Shown piece by piece: positions 22,154-32,913 of a stretch of DNA of 64,000 bases (position 1 is the first letter of the stretch; every line of letters starts with the position of its first letter). Made by a program: the position numbers and the translations under genes. Below the pieces are notes generated by a model. That model did no database searches. It had not been told where the DNA came from and saw only the letters and a list, made by a program, of their open reading frames with translations. Where the stretch lies: NCBI GenBank assembly GCA_002794775.1, contig NBAY01000062.1:62001-126000 (forward strand), read 5' to 3'. The DNA comes from Porodaedalea pini (taxonomy: Eukaryota; Basidiomycota; Agaricomycetes; Hymenochaetales; Hymenochaetaceae).

Positions 22154-22746
22154 TTATTTCTTCGACTTTGGCTTCTTCGCTGTTAAATAATCAGCAAGGG
22201 ATAAGAGAAGTCCGAAGATAACTAGGACAAACCTCCATATTTGCTTCGAGCTGTCATCCTGTTCACAACCGCGCCGAGGTCGTACGCCCCACGGACAATT
22301 TTGTACCTAATATTCGTCTGAAAACAGCTCGGAAGGTGACAGATTTTAAACACGTACCTCACACCAGGAAGGTCCTGCGCTCTGCCTCCTCTGACCAGTA
22401 CGACGCTGTGCTCCTGCAAGTTATGACCCTCTCCCTGAATATAAGCCACGATCGACTTCCCCGAGGATAGCTTCACCCTCGCAACCTTCCGATTGGCAGA
22501 ATTCGGCTTCTTGGGGTTCATGGTGTAGATCTGAGTGCAGACGCCTTTCTTCTGGTAGTTGCCCTCGAGTGCGACCGAGACTGATTGCTTGAGCTTGCGC
22601 TTGGGCTTCCGCCGCGTCGCCTGGTTTAAGGTCATTGACCGCGTTTGGAAGAGAAAGGGGAAAGTTGGCTGAAGAGCATTGAGAGAGGACGGTTGCGGTC
22701 GGGAAAGCGTAGCTATTCGAGAAAGCGAGCGCAGGAAGGAGGACAT
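22154..22746 (-). CDS. MRPS12: Mitochondrial small-subunit ribosomal protein uS12m
   Basis: The minus-strand exons are 22358-22746, 22233-22306 and 22154-22179, giving 162 residues. It is the decoding-centre protein of the mitochondrial small subunit. The first 37 residues ([20 protein letters not shown]...) form a basic presequence, and the mature protein starts [14 protein letters not shown]. The family blocks are all present: [21 protein letters not shown], the hallmark PNSANRK loop; [35 protein letters not shown]; and [12 protein letters not shown] at the end. The last exon codes for only eight residues and is needed to give the conserved lysine-rich tail. It starts 213 bp from the divergent DeSI-fusion gene, so the two probably share a promoter. 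Confidence 0.96.
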
Positions 22747-22958
22747 GGCGAGCTACGAACGAGAGTGAAAACTCTGGAAGCAACTCGAATAAGCAAAAAG
22801 AGTACTTTCCTTTTCGAGCGCGTTGGCGCTGATCTCAATGGCCGTGCCGGTCAGAGCGGACTACGCGTCTCGCTCTCTGCCACTTACTCTCGTCTCTGTA
22901 TCTCTTCTAACCTGTTAAGGCGTATTTCTTGACTCTATATTCTTGCTGTGCTGTATCA

Positions 22959-25333
22959 ATGGCTTCTTCTGTAAAGTTATATGTATATGATCTCAGCAAC
23001 GGCCTCGCGAAGCAGTTGTCGTTACAGCTGACCGGGAAACATATAGACGGAATTTGGTGAGTCCATATCGTAGCAGTGTCTCTAAAGCTACTCTCACCTA
23101 CGTACGACCAAAGGCATACATCAGTTGTTGTGTTCGGAAGGAAGTTTTCTATGGACAAGGCATCTGTACGACGAAACCAGGACAGTCACATGTACGTCTC
23201 TCTTCCAGCCTCCCACTTTTCTGGACGAAGTTAATGCTGATCCTGTGTAGCATGGGCAACCGCTCAAAGTTGTTGACATGGGAGAGACCTCCATAGATGA
23301 AGATACTTTTAATGATTATCTTCAAGAAATGAATGCAATTTATACGGCGGACAAGGCAAGCAGCCCTCTATCATCAGGGAGAATCCGCTTTTAACACCGT
23401 TACAGTATCATCTTCTCGGTAGGCTCTGTTTTTAGCTTAGCACGAAGTTTCCAAGACAGCTCATTATGTTAAGACTTCAACTGCAACTCATTTACGAATG
23501 ATTGTGTCGGATTCCTGACCGGAGGTTCGATTCCATCGTGGATTAAAGGTGTGCACTTATACCGTATAATTCGCATATTTCTCATGCTGAATGGGGATTC
23601 CTAGATCTACCTGCTGATTTCCTCTCAACGCCGTTCGGTGCTGCCCTCCGCCCTACTATCGACAACATGTTCCGTAGGCCTACACCCGGAGCTGTCTCTC
23701 CACAACCGTATAATCAGCCTATGGCTTCCTCCCTACTTCAATCGATCGCAGCACAGGCAGCTGGACCTTCCGCTGCCCCAACCAGTTATCTACCCACCCC
23801 TGCTCCAACTCCATCACCTCAGCCTGCAGCAGCTTCTGTCGCTGCTCCTCTACAGATATGCTCAAATCTGCAGCACTTCCGTAGCCTCCTGTCATCTCAT
23901 CGTGCTGTTTCTGCCTTCTTCACATCCAGGACATGCCCTCCTTGCAAGATTGTCGAGCCTGTCTTTGAGAATCTCGCGTCGGACAAAGCATCGAAAGGCG
24001 TGGCGTTCGTCAAGATTGATTTGAGCGCGATGCTTGGAGGAGAGGTGGCGGGAGCGTACGGCGTAAGGGCCACTCCGACTTTCTTGTTTTTCTTGGGCGG
24101 ACAGAAGATATACGAGCTCAAGGGAGCTAACGTAGCTGAATTGCGAAGCCAGGTTGACCTTCTCATCTTCCAAGCGTTTCCTCGTAGGTTCCAATCCGTA
24201 AATGTTTGTGACTTCGTTCTGATCTATTCTGTAGCCCACGAGCATGCAGCCAAGAAGTTACCCATGACTCGTGCCATCTCACTGGATCCAATCCTTTTCA
24301 CCCAAGTCCCTGCGCTGGACACAGTGCAGTCAAAGCTTTTCTCTTTTGTAGATGGAGCTTCGACTGCAAGTCTCGAAGACGTGGAAAAGGAGAGGGCGAA
24401 GAAAGTGCTTTCTGGCTCGACTATCCCTTTCTTAAAGACCAGATTTAATGCAAAGCTGAAGGCTGCCGTACCTGCTGCGGCAGCAACGAAGAAAGTCTGC
24501 GAAGATTGGGCGGCAATCTCTATTTCGCTGATCAGAGCTCTCCCTCAAGAGCAATTATTCCCCCTTATTGACTTGTGGAGAATCGGGTTGTTGGATAATT
24601 CTATATCCAGCTGGTGTGCGTCCGCAGCAGTAGCGAATCCTGCACAGGGTGCGGCTGCAGCTAATCCGGCGTTGCTGCTTTTAAATAACGCAGCCTCTCA
24701 TACCCCGTCACTTCCCAAACCTGTCGTCTTGACTACCTTGCGTATGCTCTCGAACTCTTTTGCGAATGTCACCCTCGCTCGTACCTTGCTGAATCCAGCA
24801 GTATCCAGCCTTGGCTCGTCGGCACGGCAGTCTTTGACGATGGTCTTGGTTACTACCCTTCTACACGAAGATTCAGCAGTGCGCACGGCAGCAGCAAGCC
24901 TCGCCTTCAACGTCTCGGCGTATTGCCAGAAGCCACGCGTTGAGGCAATGAGATCGGGTCGTCTGGGCGAAGATGTGCTCGGTGGGGAAGAAGGGGATGG
25001 TGATTGGGAAGTCGAAATGGTGAGTGCAATTGTGGAGGCGTTGCGAACGGAGACGACGAGTGAGGACGTCGGTACGTGTCCTGTTTATCATGAGACTCGG
25101 GCTTTTCTCATTCTTTTTGCGCAGTGCACCGGCTAACAGCGTCTCTCGCATTTTTGTTGCACCTTTCGCCGTTCTATGAGACGCAGCTGAAGCCATTGTT
25201 GGAAGTTCTCCAGGTGCATGACGTTCTGAAAGCGAAACTGAAGGGTGGACCTGAGGGTTGCGGAGAGAAGGGAGTAGGTAAGAGGGACATCAGATCGTTA
25301 ATCAATGAAGTCGCGGAAGAGTTGTGCTGCTGA
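22959..25333 (+). CDS. PPPDE (DeSI) - thioredoxin - PUL fusion protein, with an apparent frameshift
   Basis: The exons are 22959-23056, 23114-23191, 23251-23355, 23406-23418, 23474-23548, 23605-24183, 24235-25071 and 25125-25333, about 664 residues. The N-terminal PPPDE domain is a papain-like isopeptidase of the deSUMOylating/deubiquitinating DeSI family: VKLYVYDLSNG, the catalytic His in IWHTSVVVFG, and the catalytic Cys in DFNCNSFTNDCVGFLTGG. A thioredoxin domain follows with active site CPPC in FFTSRTCPPCKIVEP and the cis-Pro in VRATPTFLFF. The C-terminal 270 residues form a helical PUL domain, which in PLAA/Ufd3 proteins binds the Cdc48 ATPase. The fusion is a known fungal layout. Exon 2 changes frame at about 23140-23146: the His block and VFYGQGI need one more base than is present. 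One intron is GC-AG and one exon is 13 nt. Confidence 0.88.
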
Positions 25334-26215
25334 TACGTCGAGTAATGTGCCATTATAATTAACATACGTACGCGCAATAACATATAGCAAGTGATATATG
25401 ACTATAGTATTCGATATCTGTTCATTTCATACCTGCATAGTCTGCATTCAACAGTGGTAAGCTCGAATGTTTTGGGTGCTTAAAACAGAATTGTCGACAT
25501 ATTCCTCTTTTACAAACGCAAGTTTGATAGCGGCACTGGGCGCTGGATTACAATATGCAGCCCTCTTCTCCGAAATGCTCAGCTTAGCGTTTTTGTTGCT
25601 CTCATTACATGCAGCATGACTTGATATGCAATGCTCCGCGATGTTAAAGTACTTCATGCAAAGTCTTATCTTGGAGGCTATCTAATAGGGCTGTCGAATC
25701 AGGACTGTCGAATCTCACCGTCAACACCGTTAGCACATGTGGTAAGTGCTTCAAGTTTGGAGGATTCAATTCAATTGTTGTACACACTCCAGAGATTATG
25801 GTGCTTTAACGCCGCGATGACAATAATTGTCTATTTTGGACAGCTGCGTATTGTGTGAGTCTGTTTACTTAGCACAGTTCTTAGATACTAATGTCTTATC
25901 TTGCCTTGTGAGCTGGTGCGCTTAGAGGACAGTCAGAGGTGGTTGAGAGACACTCGCGAGGTTTGGCGGCTTGACTCTCAAGTACCTGGATTTGGATGCC
26001 ATTCATGATGTTTTCGTCTCGTCCCTCGGTTTGCCTGTCCACCGCGGGCACCTGCCTGGTACGGCCTTTCCAGCAGAGATTGCGAATTGGGTTCAAAGTA
26101 CATGAAGTCCCTAGAGTAGTGTTATGTTCTACGTCAATCATCTACATCCCAAAACTATAATCAGTTATGTCACAGTGTTGTTCTGAGAAATCCACGTACC
26201 CAGTTTCTTTAAGTC
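25334..26215. other. Convergent intergenic region, no gene seen
   Basis: About 880 bases between the 3' ends of the DeSI fusion (plus) and the glycosyltransferase-like gene (minus). Short open frames on both strands have no motifs or splice context. Confidence 0.4.
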
Positions 26216-28119
26216 TTATATCTCCCCTGGAAGATCATTGAGTACCCTCCTCACGGCCTCACGGTTGCGTTTCCACAGCTCACTCTTGAACTGTGCGAAG
26301 CCGCTCGACGACATGCGCCATCCATGACGCACCATCTCTCGCACGTAATTCTCATACTGCTCGAGCTCGTATATATGTGCAGCTGGCCTGTTAGTGGAGG
26401 CAGGCCCCCGCGTCGCACCTCGCAGTGCGCCTATTGCATGAATTTCACGCAACGCTTGAGGGCGTACAATCGTGACTCGGTTGTCGTCGATATATCCGTA
26501 CGCGCTGCGCAGACGTCGTGAGGCCAGTATCAGAACCTAAGCAATGCACAATTATTAATTCTGCGCGTCATGTATTAGGATACGTATCGACGAACGCACA
26601 TTGCATTGTACTGCCATCGCGACAGTCGAGCTAGCCTGAAAGTCATAATCTACCAGGAAAAGTGTACCATTAGCATTTCAGAACATTGTCTCAAAGTCAG
26701 AGGAATGAAGTGACAAGCTGCACGTACAATCTTTGTTGACAAACGCCGGGACGACTACATCCATGCTCTGCATGAGCGCATAAAAATCCGTATAATTCAG
26801 CCCGTTGTGAATGAAGACGATGTTTGACAGCGCCTTCGGAATGTCGAGATGTCCGTCCCCAATCAAATGTAACTCGAATGGCTCATACGCAGACTCGAGA
26901 AACGGCTCGTAGACTTCTCTGTCGTAACCTAGGGGCTTGTACCCCCATGCTTCCGAGTCATCTGAAGATATGCCGATGGGCACCGCATTAAATGGATGCT
27001 GTTGATCAAAACAGGCGTTAATCAGGCCAACATACCTTTGAGCACATCGAGTAAATCTGCAAAAACATGCGGATAATCGCGTCTATCAATCTGGAAATTG
27101 CCCTGTATGACAGCGCGCGAAAGTACTGTCGGTGTTCTCCGTTGTCCGTACTCAGGCAGATCAAGGACGGGCGCATGGATGTCGATATCAATATACTCGT
27201 ATAGCGCGCTGTATACGTCTGGTTCGGGGCTATCGGCCAGTTCCTGGAAGCGTGCGCGGAAGGCACGGCCTACGCTATAAGGATGGCATTCAAAAATAAG
27301 CAATCTTCTCTATCATAGAAAGCCTTATCCGAAGACCGCGACTGACTGGTACCCGATGGGAAGAAGTCGTATGACGCCTCGAGAAGCCCAGGGTGCGATG
27401 TGTCTCTGCCAATTCGTATCACGGAAATGGTGGACAATGCAGACGACTTTAAATTTCTGGTCCGCAGGCCGAGCGTCCCAAGCCGTAAGGAGCTCATCAG
27501 ACCACCGGTTCATGCTGTGAAACGTATCAGATCAAGGGAATACAAACAGAAACAGCGGGAAGACTCACTCTACTTCGCAAGTGCCGAAAAGCACTAGATC
27601 AATCATCTTGCCTGGTTCATCAGGATATAAAGATGTTGAGTTCATTGCATCCATAAACTCATCGGGATGCCGGATGTCTTGATCGTAAAGATCAAGGGAA
27701 TCGACGACGTCCTGAAACCCAAAGCGCAACGGGGTATTGGCAAACACCTGTACACGACCGTGGTCTTCCAGCACTTGACGAATGGTATGTGCGGCTGCGA
27801 GGTGCACATCGAAATGTTGTGCGAAATGGCTGGCCACGGCGACATGCCGCCTCTTGGGTGGCCTTCCTCGACTTTCAGTGCTGTCGGCCGCATAAAGAGC
27901 AGAGGACGAAGTGCGTTTAGAACCCGCTAGGACCAGGAGAAGGAATGCACAAGCGGCCACTACAAGCAAGTAAAGCTGTCGACGGCGCTGAGAATGCGAG
28001 ACCATTGAGGGCCCTTCGAGGGGTGAGTACATCATGCAAAAGTGGTGTTGGGCAGTGGGTGAGCTGTCCAAGGAAGGGGAGATAGCGGCATAGAGATGGC
28101 CGCCCGTCCACCGACCCAT
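26216..28119 (-). CDS. Type II membrane glycosyltransferase-like protein
   Basis: The minus-strand exons are 27569-28119, 27353-27514, 27046-27304, 26728-26998, 26600-26649 and 26216-26536, giving 537 residues. A basic stretch (HSQRRRQ) followed by a hydrophobic segment (LYLLVVAACAFLLLVLAG, about 50-67) makes a signal anchor, so the body should lie in the Golgi or ER lumen. The catalytic part looks like a GT-B glycosyltransferase: HVAVASHFAQHFDVHLAAAHTI at its start, VVCIVHHFRDTNW, FELHLIGDGHL, IVFIHNGLNYTDFYALMQSMDVVVPAF and a terminal helix-rich region. The HNGL...DVVVP block resembles the donor-binding part of family-4-like enzymes. I do not recognise the exact family. In-frame Met codons at about residues 29, 30 and 39 are alternative starts nearer the anchor. 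The third junction uses a weak GTGCTC donor because the GTATGT option leaves an intron too short and out of phase. Confidence 0.7.
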
Positions 28120-28944
28120 GCCCGAGTCTATGCGGCGTCAAGAATGCGGGCTGTCACTCCCGTGTCAAGTGTAGATCAAGAAGCTGTATCATTGAATCGA
28201 GATAATAAGTCCGCCTCATTGATGCCGACACAAACGTCTCGTGCTCGTGCGTTAATTGGGTTGCCTGTGTCCGAGCCTTATTCAAAATGAGGTCGGTGAC
28301 TTAGGACCAGCGTGGCAGCGCCGATTCTGACAGGACAGACCAGTGAAACCAGCACCGTCGCACGGTCTGGAGTGGTTTATGAGGGCTCTATGGACCACTG
28401 GCTCTTTGAAGTCTCGCAAGGTTCAGCAAGCTGCACGGATTCAAAACATTGCAAGCCATCGGGTGTCGATACGAACGCCCGGAAGTTCTTCTATCGTTCC
28501 GCGCTGTATCAGGTTGCTTCCCGCTGCCTAGTATTTCCGTTTGTTATCCACGCGTAGGCAATGCGAAAGTTGAGGATCGCAGCATGACGAAGCTAAGGTA
28601 CCAGGCGCCCTAAAAGCGAGATTGAATATTAGGAGCAAACTAATTCAGAAAAAGGAGGCCCATGATCAGTTTCCATCTGTACAGAGCTGAGCTGGCATAC
28701 CGAGTTGGTTGCTCCTTTCTATTGCATCGACGTTGACCGATCCAGTACGTAGAAGGCTGTATCTTGCACAACTATTAGTATTAAAGAAAGACTCGGATAA
28801 AGAGAGAAGAAAGACCTAGAAGGAGCACTGTCGATTATCTAACTTCTCCTTTGGTAATATTACATAGCGTGGCGTCGATCAATGATCGTCCGAAAGTCTC
28901 CCTCAGGCTTCTCTCCGCTCAAACTTACAAGCAACCGCAAATAA
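28120..28944. promoter_or_regulatory. Divergent intergenic region between glycosyltransferase-like gene and RSA3
   Basis: About 825 bases between outward-reading starts. The small open frames (for example 28312-28557) are not protein-like. No specific element identified. Confidence 0.35.
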
Positions 28945-29673
28945 ATGGCAGCTGGCACCGCGCAACGCCCCGCTCCGCGCAAGCGCAACAGGAAACGCAA
29001 ACGACGCAATGTCTCCTCTTCCTCAGAATCATCGGATTCATCGTCTTCCTCAGGCTCCGAAAATGAGAAAGACACTTCTGCGGTCAAGCTCCCGCAGAAA
29101 CGGCCGGCGGCGGCGAAGGCTCCATTTGCCTCCTCATCTTCCTCGAGTTCAGAATCCGAAGCGGAATCAGGCTCGGACTCGGATTCGGATTCGGATTCGT
29201 CTGCCCCATCTTACAAAAAGGCAGCACCTAAACCTCCTGGGACACCATCTGCACCCACCGCGGATGGCACAACTCCTCAGCCCTCATCCAAGCCTGCTCA
29301 CAGACCACGTGCACCCTCTCCTGCACCTCTGCGAAGCGTCGCAGCTCCGACTATCTTAGGCGTAGACAAGGACAAAGAAGAAGCGCTCCGAGCGCGCTTC
29401 CGCCAATTCTGGATGGGGAGCGTCGCAGATGCTTTCGCAGACGACCTCAACGAGATACGGAAGGTTCGTTCTCCCCCTCCGCTTTGATTCCACCCATATC
29501 ACGCTCATCAGACATCATCAAACTGACGCTTTACATCCTCGCAGGAACCAAATTTGACGCCCGCACGCCTCTCGCTACTTATCGATTCCCTCGCGGCCGG
29601 CGCGGACGTGTACGTCTCCTCACCCGGTCCAGACGGAAAGCAGATAAACGAGATGGAGGTCATCCTCGGCTAA
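28945..29673 (+). CDS. RSA3: Ribosome assembly protein Rsa3
   Basis: The exons are 28945-29463 and 29545-29673, with an 81-nt intron, giving 215 residues. The N-terminal two thirds is a basic then Ser/Asp/Glu-rich disordered tail, with KRNRKRKRR and several SDSDSDS runs coded by short repeats around 29180-29200. The C-terminal domain is the conserved Rsa3 core: EEALRARFRQFWMGSVADAFADDLNEIRKEPNLTPARLSLLIDSLAAGADVY, here split exactly at the IRK/EPNLT junction, which confirms the splice. Rsa3 is a nucleolar factor needed for early assembly of the 60S subunit. The tail ends INEMEVILG. Confidence is high for the C-terminal domain; the tail length varies between fungi. Confidence 0.9.
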
Positions 29674-31039
29674 TAGCTGCTCTCGCCGTGCAGAACTGGG
29701 CTCTGGTCTTGTCCGGTTCACGCAGCAAGCGCGGGCTTACTAAGCTGTATATCGCCATCTCGCTTCACGGTCCCGACTGCTTTCCTCACCCATCTATGAG
29801 ACGAGTCGAGGAGGTTGCATATTTGGCCTTTACGAAAAGCCTTTTAATCAGAGCAAGTTGAACACTATACCGGAGTTGTCCCATATTGTCGACATTTCCT
29901 TCCCACCTTAATGTACCTTTTGACCTCTTCAGATAAATGTATCTGATCGTGTAGTAACAACCCCATATGCTGCGACAGTTCGCTCAATCACTCAGCTTCC
30001 CGCTACTTCACACGGGGAAAGTTTTCAATACAATAAAAAACGAGCGTGTCCAACGGGCTAGTGCTATTACTATTTCAAACATGTAGACAACACAGGGTAT
30101 TGGGCCATACGTATGCACGCCCTTGCGGAACTCGACGGATAAAAGATGACTTCGGATCCGAGAAAGATGCACCTAATCAAGCTTCAATATTGGGGAATGA
30201 ACCCAAACCCAAACCGAGCCAGCTCAATCTTTGGCCCCACTCGTGCTCGGGCTCTGCCATACAGTCCAGGGAGGCCTTTGAGCAGCAACAGGGGTCGGTG
30301 CACCACTCGCATCGGCAATCGGAGCAAAGACGAGCCCGGTCGAATGTCGATAACGCAGCGCAAAATTATTGGTCGCAAATTCACTGAATGGAAAAACAAG
30401 CGTGAATGAAAACGGGGACAAGGGCAGGAATGGGGGTGGGTGTGCAAAAATAAACATAGGCCAGGCAACGTTGGTGCAAAAACACAAGGTGGGGTACTGA
30501 ACGTGGGATACGTTGAAGAAAATGTAGGAGGGAAAATTGAAAGGGGAAAAAATAATAAGTAAATGTAAAGAACGACGGGCGGTGGAGAATTGTGCCGTGA
30601 GGGGCGTGTAAGTGCGAGTTGTCGTATTCAAGTCCGGGTAGATAGGCAGAAGTGATGAAGGGGTTTCCGGGATGGATAAAGAGGTGGAGTGGAGTAGGGG
30701 GAAAGAGGGGGGCAGAAAATAGTAAGAGCGGAAGGAGGAAGGAAGGGATAAGAAGGATAAGGAGGAATAAAGGGTGGGAAATATGCGTATGCCAAGACAA
30801 ACTAGCAGGGATTGAAGAGATGGGACGTGCTGGGGACGGGGATCGGAGAACAATACTTCACAAAGCATGCGACTGAACGAATAGCTGCAACAGGCGAAAC
30901 GGCGGGGAGCAAGAGTGGTTTGAGTCGGACGCTACTAGGGGGAAGAAAAACGGGAATGAACGGACAGAAAGACACCAAAGAACCCATACAAACATTAAGG
31001 AAAAATTAAACGGACAGGGGCACGACAGGTGCGTCAGCA
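29674..31039. other. Convergent 3' region with strong purine/pyrimidine strand bias
   Basis: About 1.37 kb between the stops of RSA3 and the membrane-protein gene. From about 30,400 to 31,020 the plus strand is purine-rich (long runs of G and A), so the minus strand is pyrimidine-rich. This creates a 214-codon open frame on the minus strand (30224-30868) of Ser/Phe/Pro/Leu composition that I do not believe is coding. It may be the 3' untranslated region of the minus-strand gene. Confidence 0.4.
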
Positions 31040-32913
31040 TCACCCAGTGCTGTTCCGCGGCGTGCTATGTCTTGTTGCAGTCGCAGTGTCGCCATCATCG
31101 TCGCTCAACGTTTCGACGCGAACGCCCCGTGACGAGCCGACACTCCGAATATCCCGCCCTTCTTCTGCAAGTTCACGACTGAGCAATTCTGGATGGTCCG
31201 GCATCGCTTCGGGACTTTCACCCTCTTCCACTGGTTGGTCGGCAAACTCAGGTTTGCGCAATGCCTTGCGGAACGCCTCAGCCATCACCGCCGCATCCGC
31301 ACCGGAGAACAAATTCTCGCTATGTGACGACGCCCCGTCGTTTTCGGGCGCAACCGAGGATGCAGCTCTCCCGGCAGCCGCGCCGCCCAGTAGAGCTCCC
31401 GCTCCTAACCCTGCTGCTCCCTCACCTAGACCCGATTCCAGTTGCGGCGAAAGAGGCCCGGTCGGCTGGACATTCGCCATCATTGGAGACTGTGAGCCCA
31501 TTGAACCTCGCCGCGACGCGTCAAAGCGACGCCGACGAGCGCGGGCAACCATAAGGAATATAAGGGCGACGAGCGCGGCAAGCGCGAGGAACCCAAGAAT
31601 CACAATGACGGCGATTGCCCAACGTGGGAATGACGAACCATTGCTCGAGTCTTGCACGCTCCCTCCGTGGTCGGAGGAGGCCGAGCTCGTTGAACCGCCT
31701 TGGGTTTGTGACGCAGATAATGATGACAGTGAAGCGGCACGCGAGGAAGAGGCAGCCGCAGCGGATGATGCTGCCGCCGCCGAGGAGGATGACATCGATG
31801 CGATCACAGAGTTTGGAAAGGTTGTTTCTTTTGATAACAATTAGCCTCTCAACCATGCAGCGAAAGTTCTAGTACTCACGGACTGCGGTGAATGTTGCCT
31901 GCGGCGGTCCAGTACCAATCGACGTGCCACTCGCTACAACGACAAAATAAAAGGGAAACGGAGTGTTTGATCCATCCCACGAGTCGCCATCCGACCCCCA
32001 CCAATCGTCGTCAGCAATGACAGGAAGGGCACCAGCTCTATTTGAGGGATTGGATTGATTATTGAACGTTTTCACAACATGACCCGTGTCTGCTCGGAAG
32101 AGGGCGACGTCGACCAAATTAAATTGAGTAAACAAAGGTGATCTGCTATTCCCTACGTGTTTTTGAGAAGGGACCGAAAAAAAAGTGAGATAAATAGACG
32201 CACAGACAAACTCGGTTGCCTCATTCTGATCGACAACGGTGTCGTTTGTTGGCCAGCAAGAGAATACAGAGTTGTCGGAGTCAAAGCATTGTGCTTTTGC
32301 TTCATCTAGGATAAAAATCGGCGAGGTGAAGATTGGGGACCACGACGTCAGCTTTAAGGTTAAAATGCAATGCAGAGTGGCACGTACCTATCTGTGTCTC
32401 ATTTGCGATGGTAGCGCGCGCGAACTTGGATGTGTGAGCGCGCCTTTCTATACCAGAGCGTTTTCTCTTGCCGGCGTGAGAAGGCGGCGGAGTAAACGGT
32501 GTCTGGACTGGCCATGGAGAATTTATCGAGCGCGAGGACGACATGCAAGGGAGAGAGTCGTTTCTAACGGCGAGAACGACGGGAAAGTCGAAGGGTACAA
32601 CGGAGGAGAGAGGCAAAGAACGATTGCTGATGGTGACGAAGGGGGCAACTTTGAGTGGAGCTATGCAACCATAATCAGACCCACTACAACGGCGAGCAGC
32701 GAGCGCGATGACCGACGCACAAATTGGCGAGCTCGACAGCTAATGGCTGATGGCGACGCTGTGATGGTCGCGCACGACACGTTCGGCGACAGCAACGACG
32801 AGAACGATATGGACAACGATGGCGGCGAGAAGTGGACAAACGCAGCCCTCGCGTGCAAGCCTTACAGCTGCGAACTTGCTTCCGCATATGGACACGTTCT
32901 GGACCACCTTCAT
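31040..32913 (-). CDS. Ser-rich single-pass membrane protein, basidiomycete hypothetical
   Basis: The proposed minus-strand exons are 32781-32913, 32388-32660, 32204-32305, 31880-32152 and 31040-31827, giving 522 residues. The lumenal or extracellular part reads KVAPFVTISNRSLPL, CFDSDNSVFSCWP, FVWNSRSPLFTQFNLVDVALFRA and DDDWWGSDGDSW, ending in a conserved FPFYFVVVAS strand. A Ser/Ala-rich stalk follows, then one membrane segment (WAIAVIVILGFLALAALVALIFLMVARARRRR, given here as two parts: WAIAVIVILGFLALAALVAL and IFLMVARARRRR), then a 150-residue acidic cytoplasmic tail. The layout is that of a cell-surface stalked receptor or wall sensor, but I do not recognise a named family. The first exon is the weak point: a hydrophobic stretch (LLAAIVVHIVLVVAVAE) acts as the signal sequence only if a 120-nt intron joins it to the next exon. 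Confidence 0.68.

Noticed and set aside
23521..23540. tRNA B-box-like sequence (ggttcgattcc)
   Set aside because: It is coding sequence for the conserved GGSIPSW of the PPPDE domain; no tRNA structure around it.
30224..30868. 214-codon open frame on the minus strand
   Set aside because: Its composition is Ser/Phe/Leu/Pro from a pyrimidine-rich strand, with no motif, no splice context and no codon pattern like the neighbours; explained by base skew.
31029..31844. 271-codon open frame antisense to the membrane-protein gene
   Set aside because: It mirrors the Ser/Ala/Arg-rich last exon on the other strand; the minus frame has a clear membrane helix and in-phase splices.
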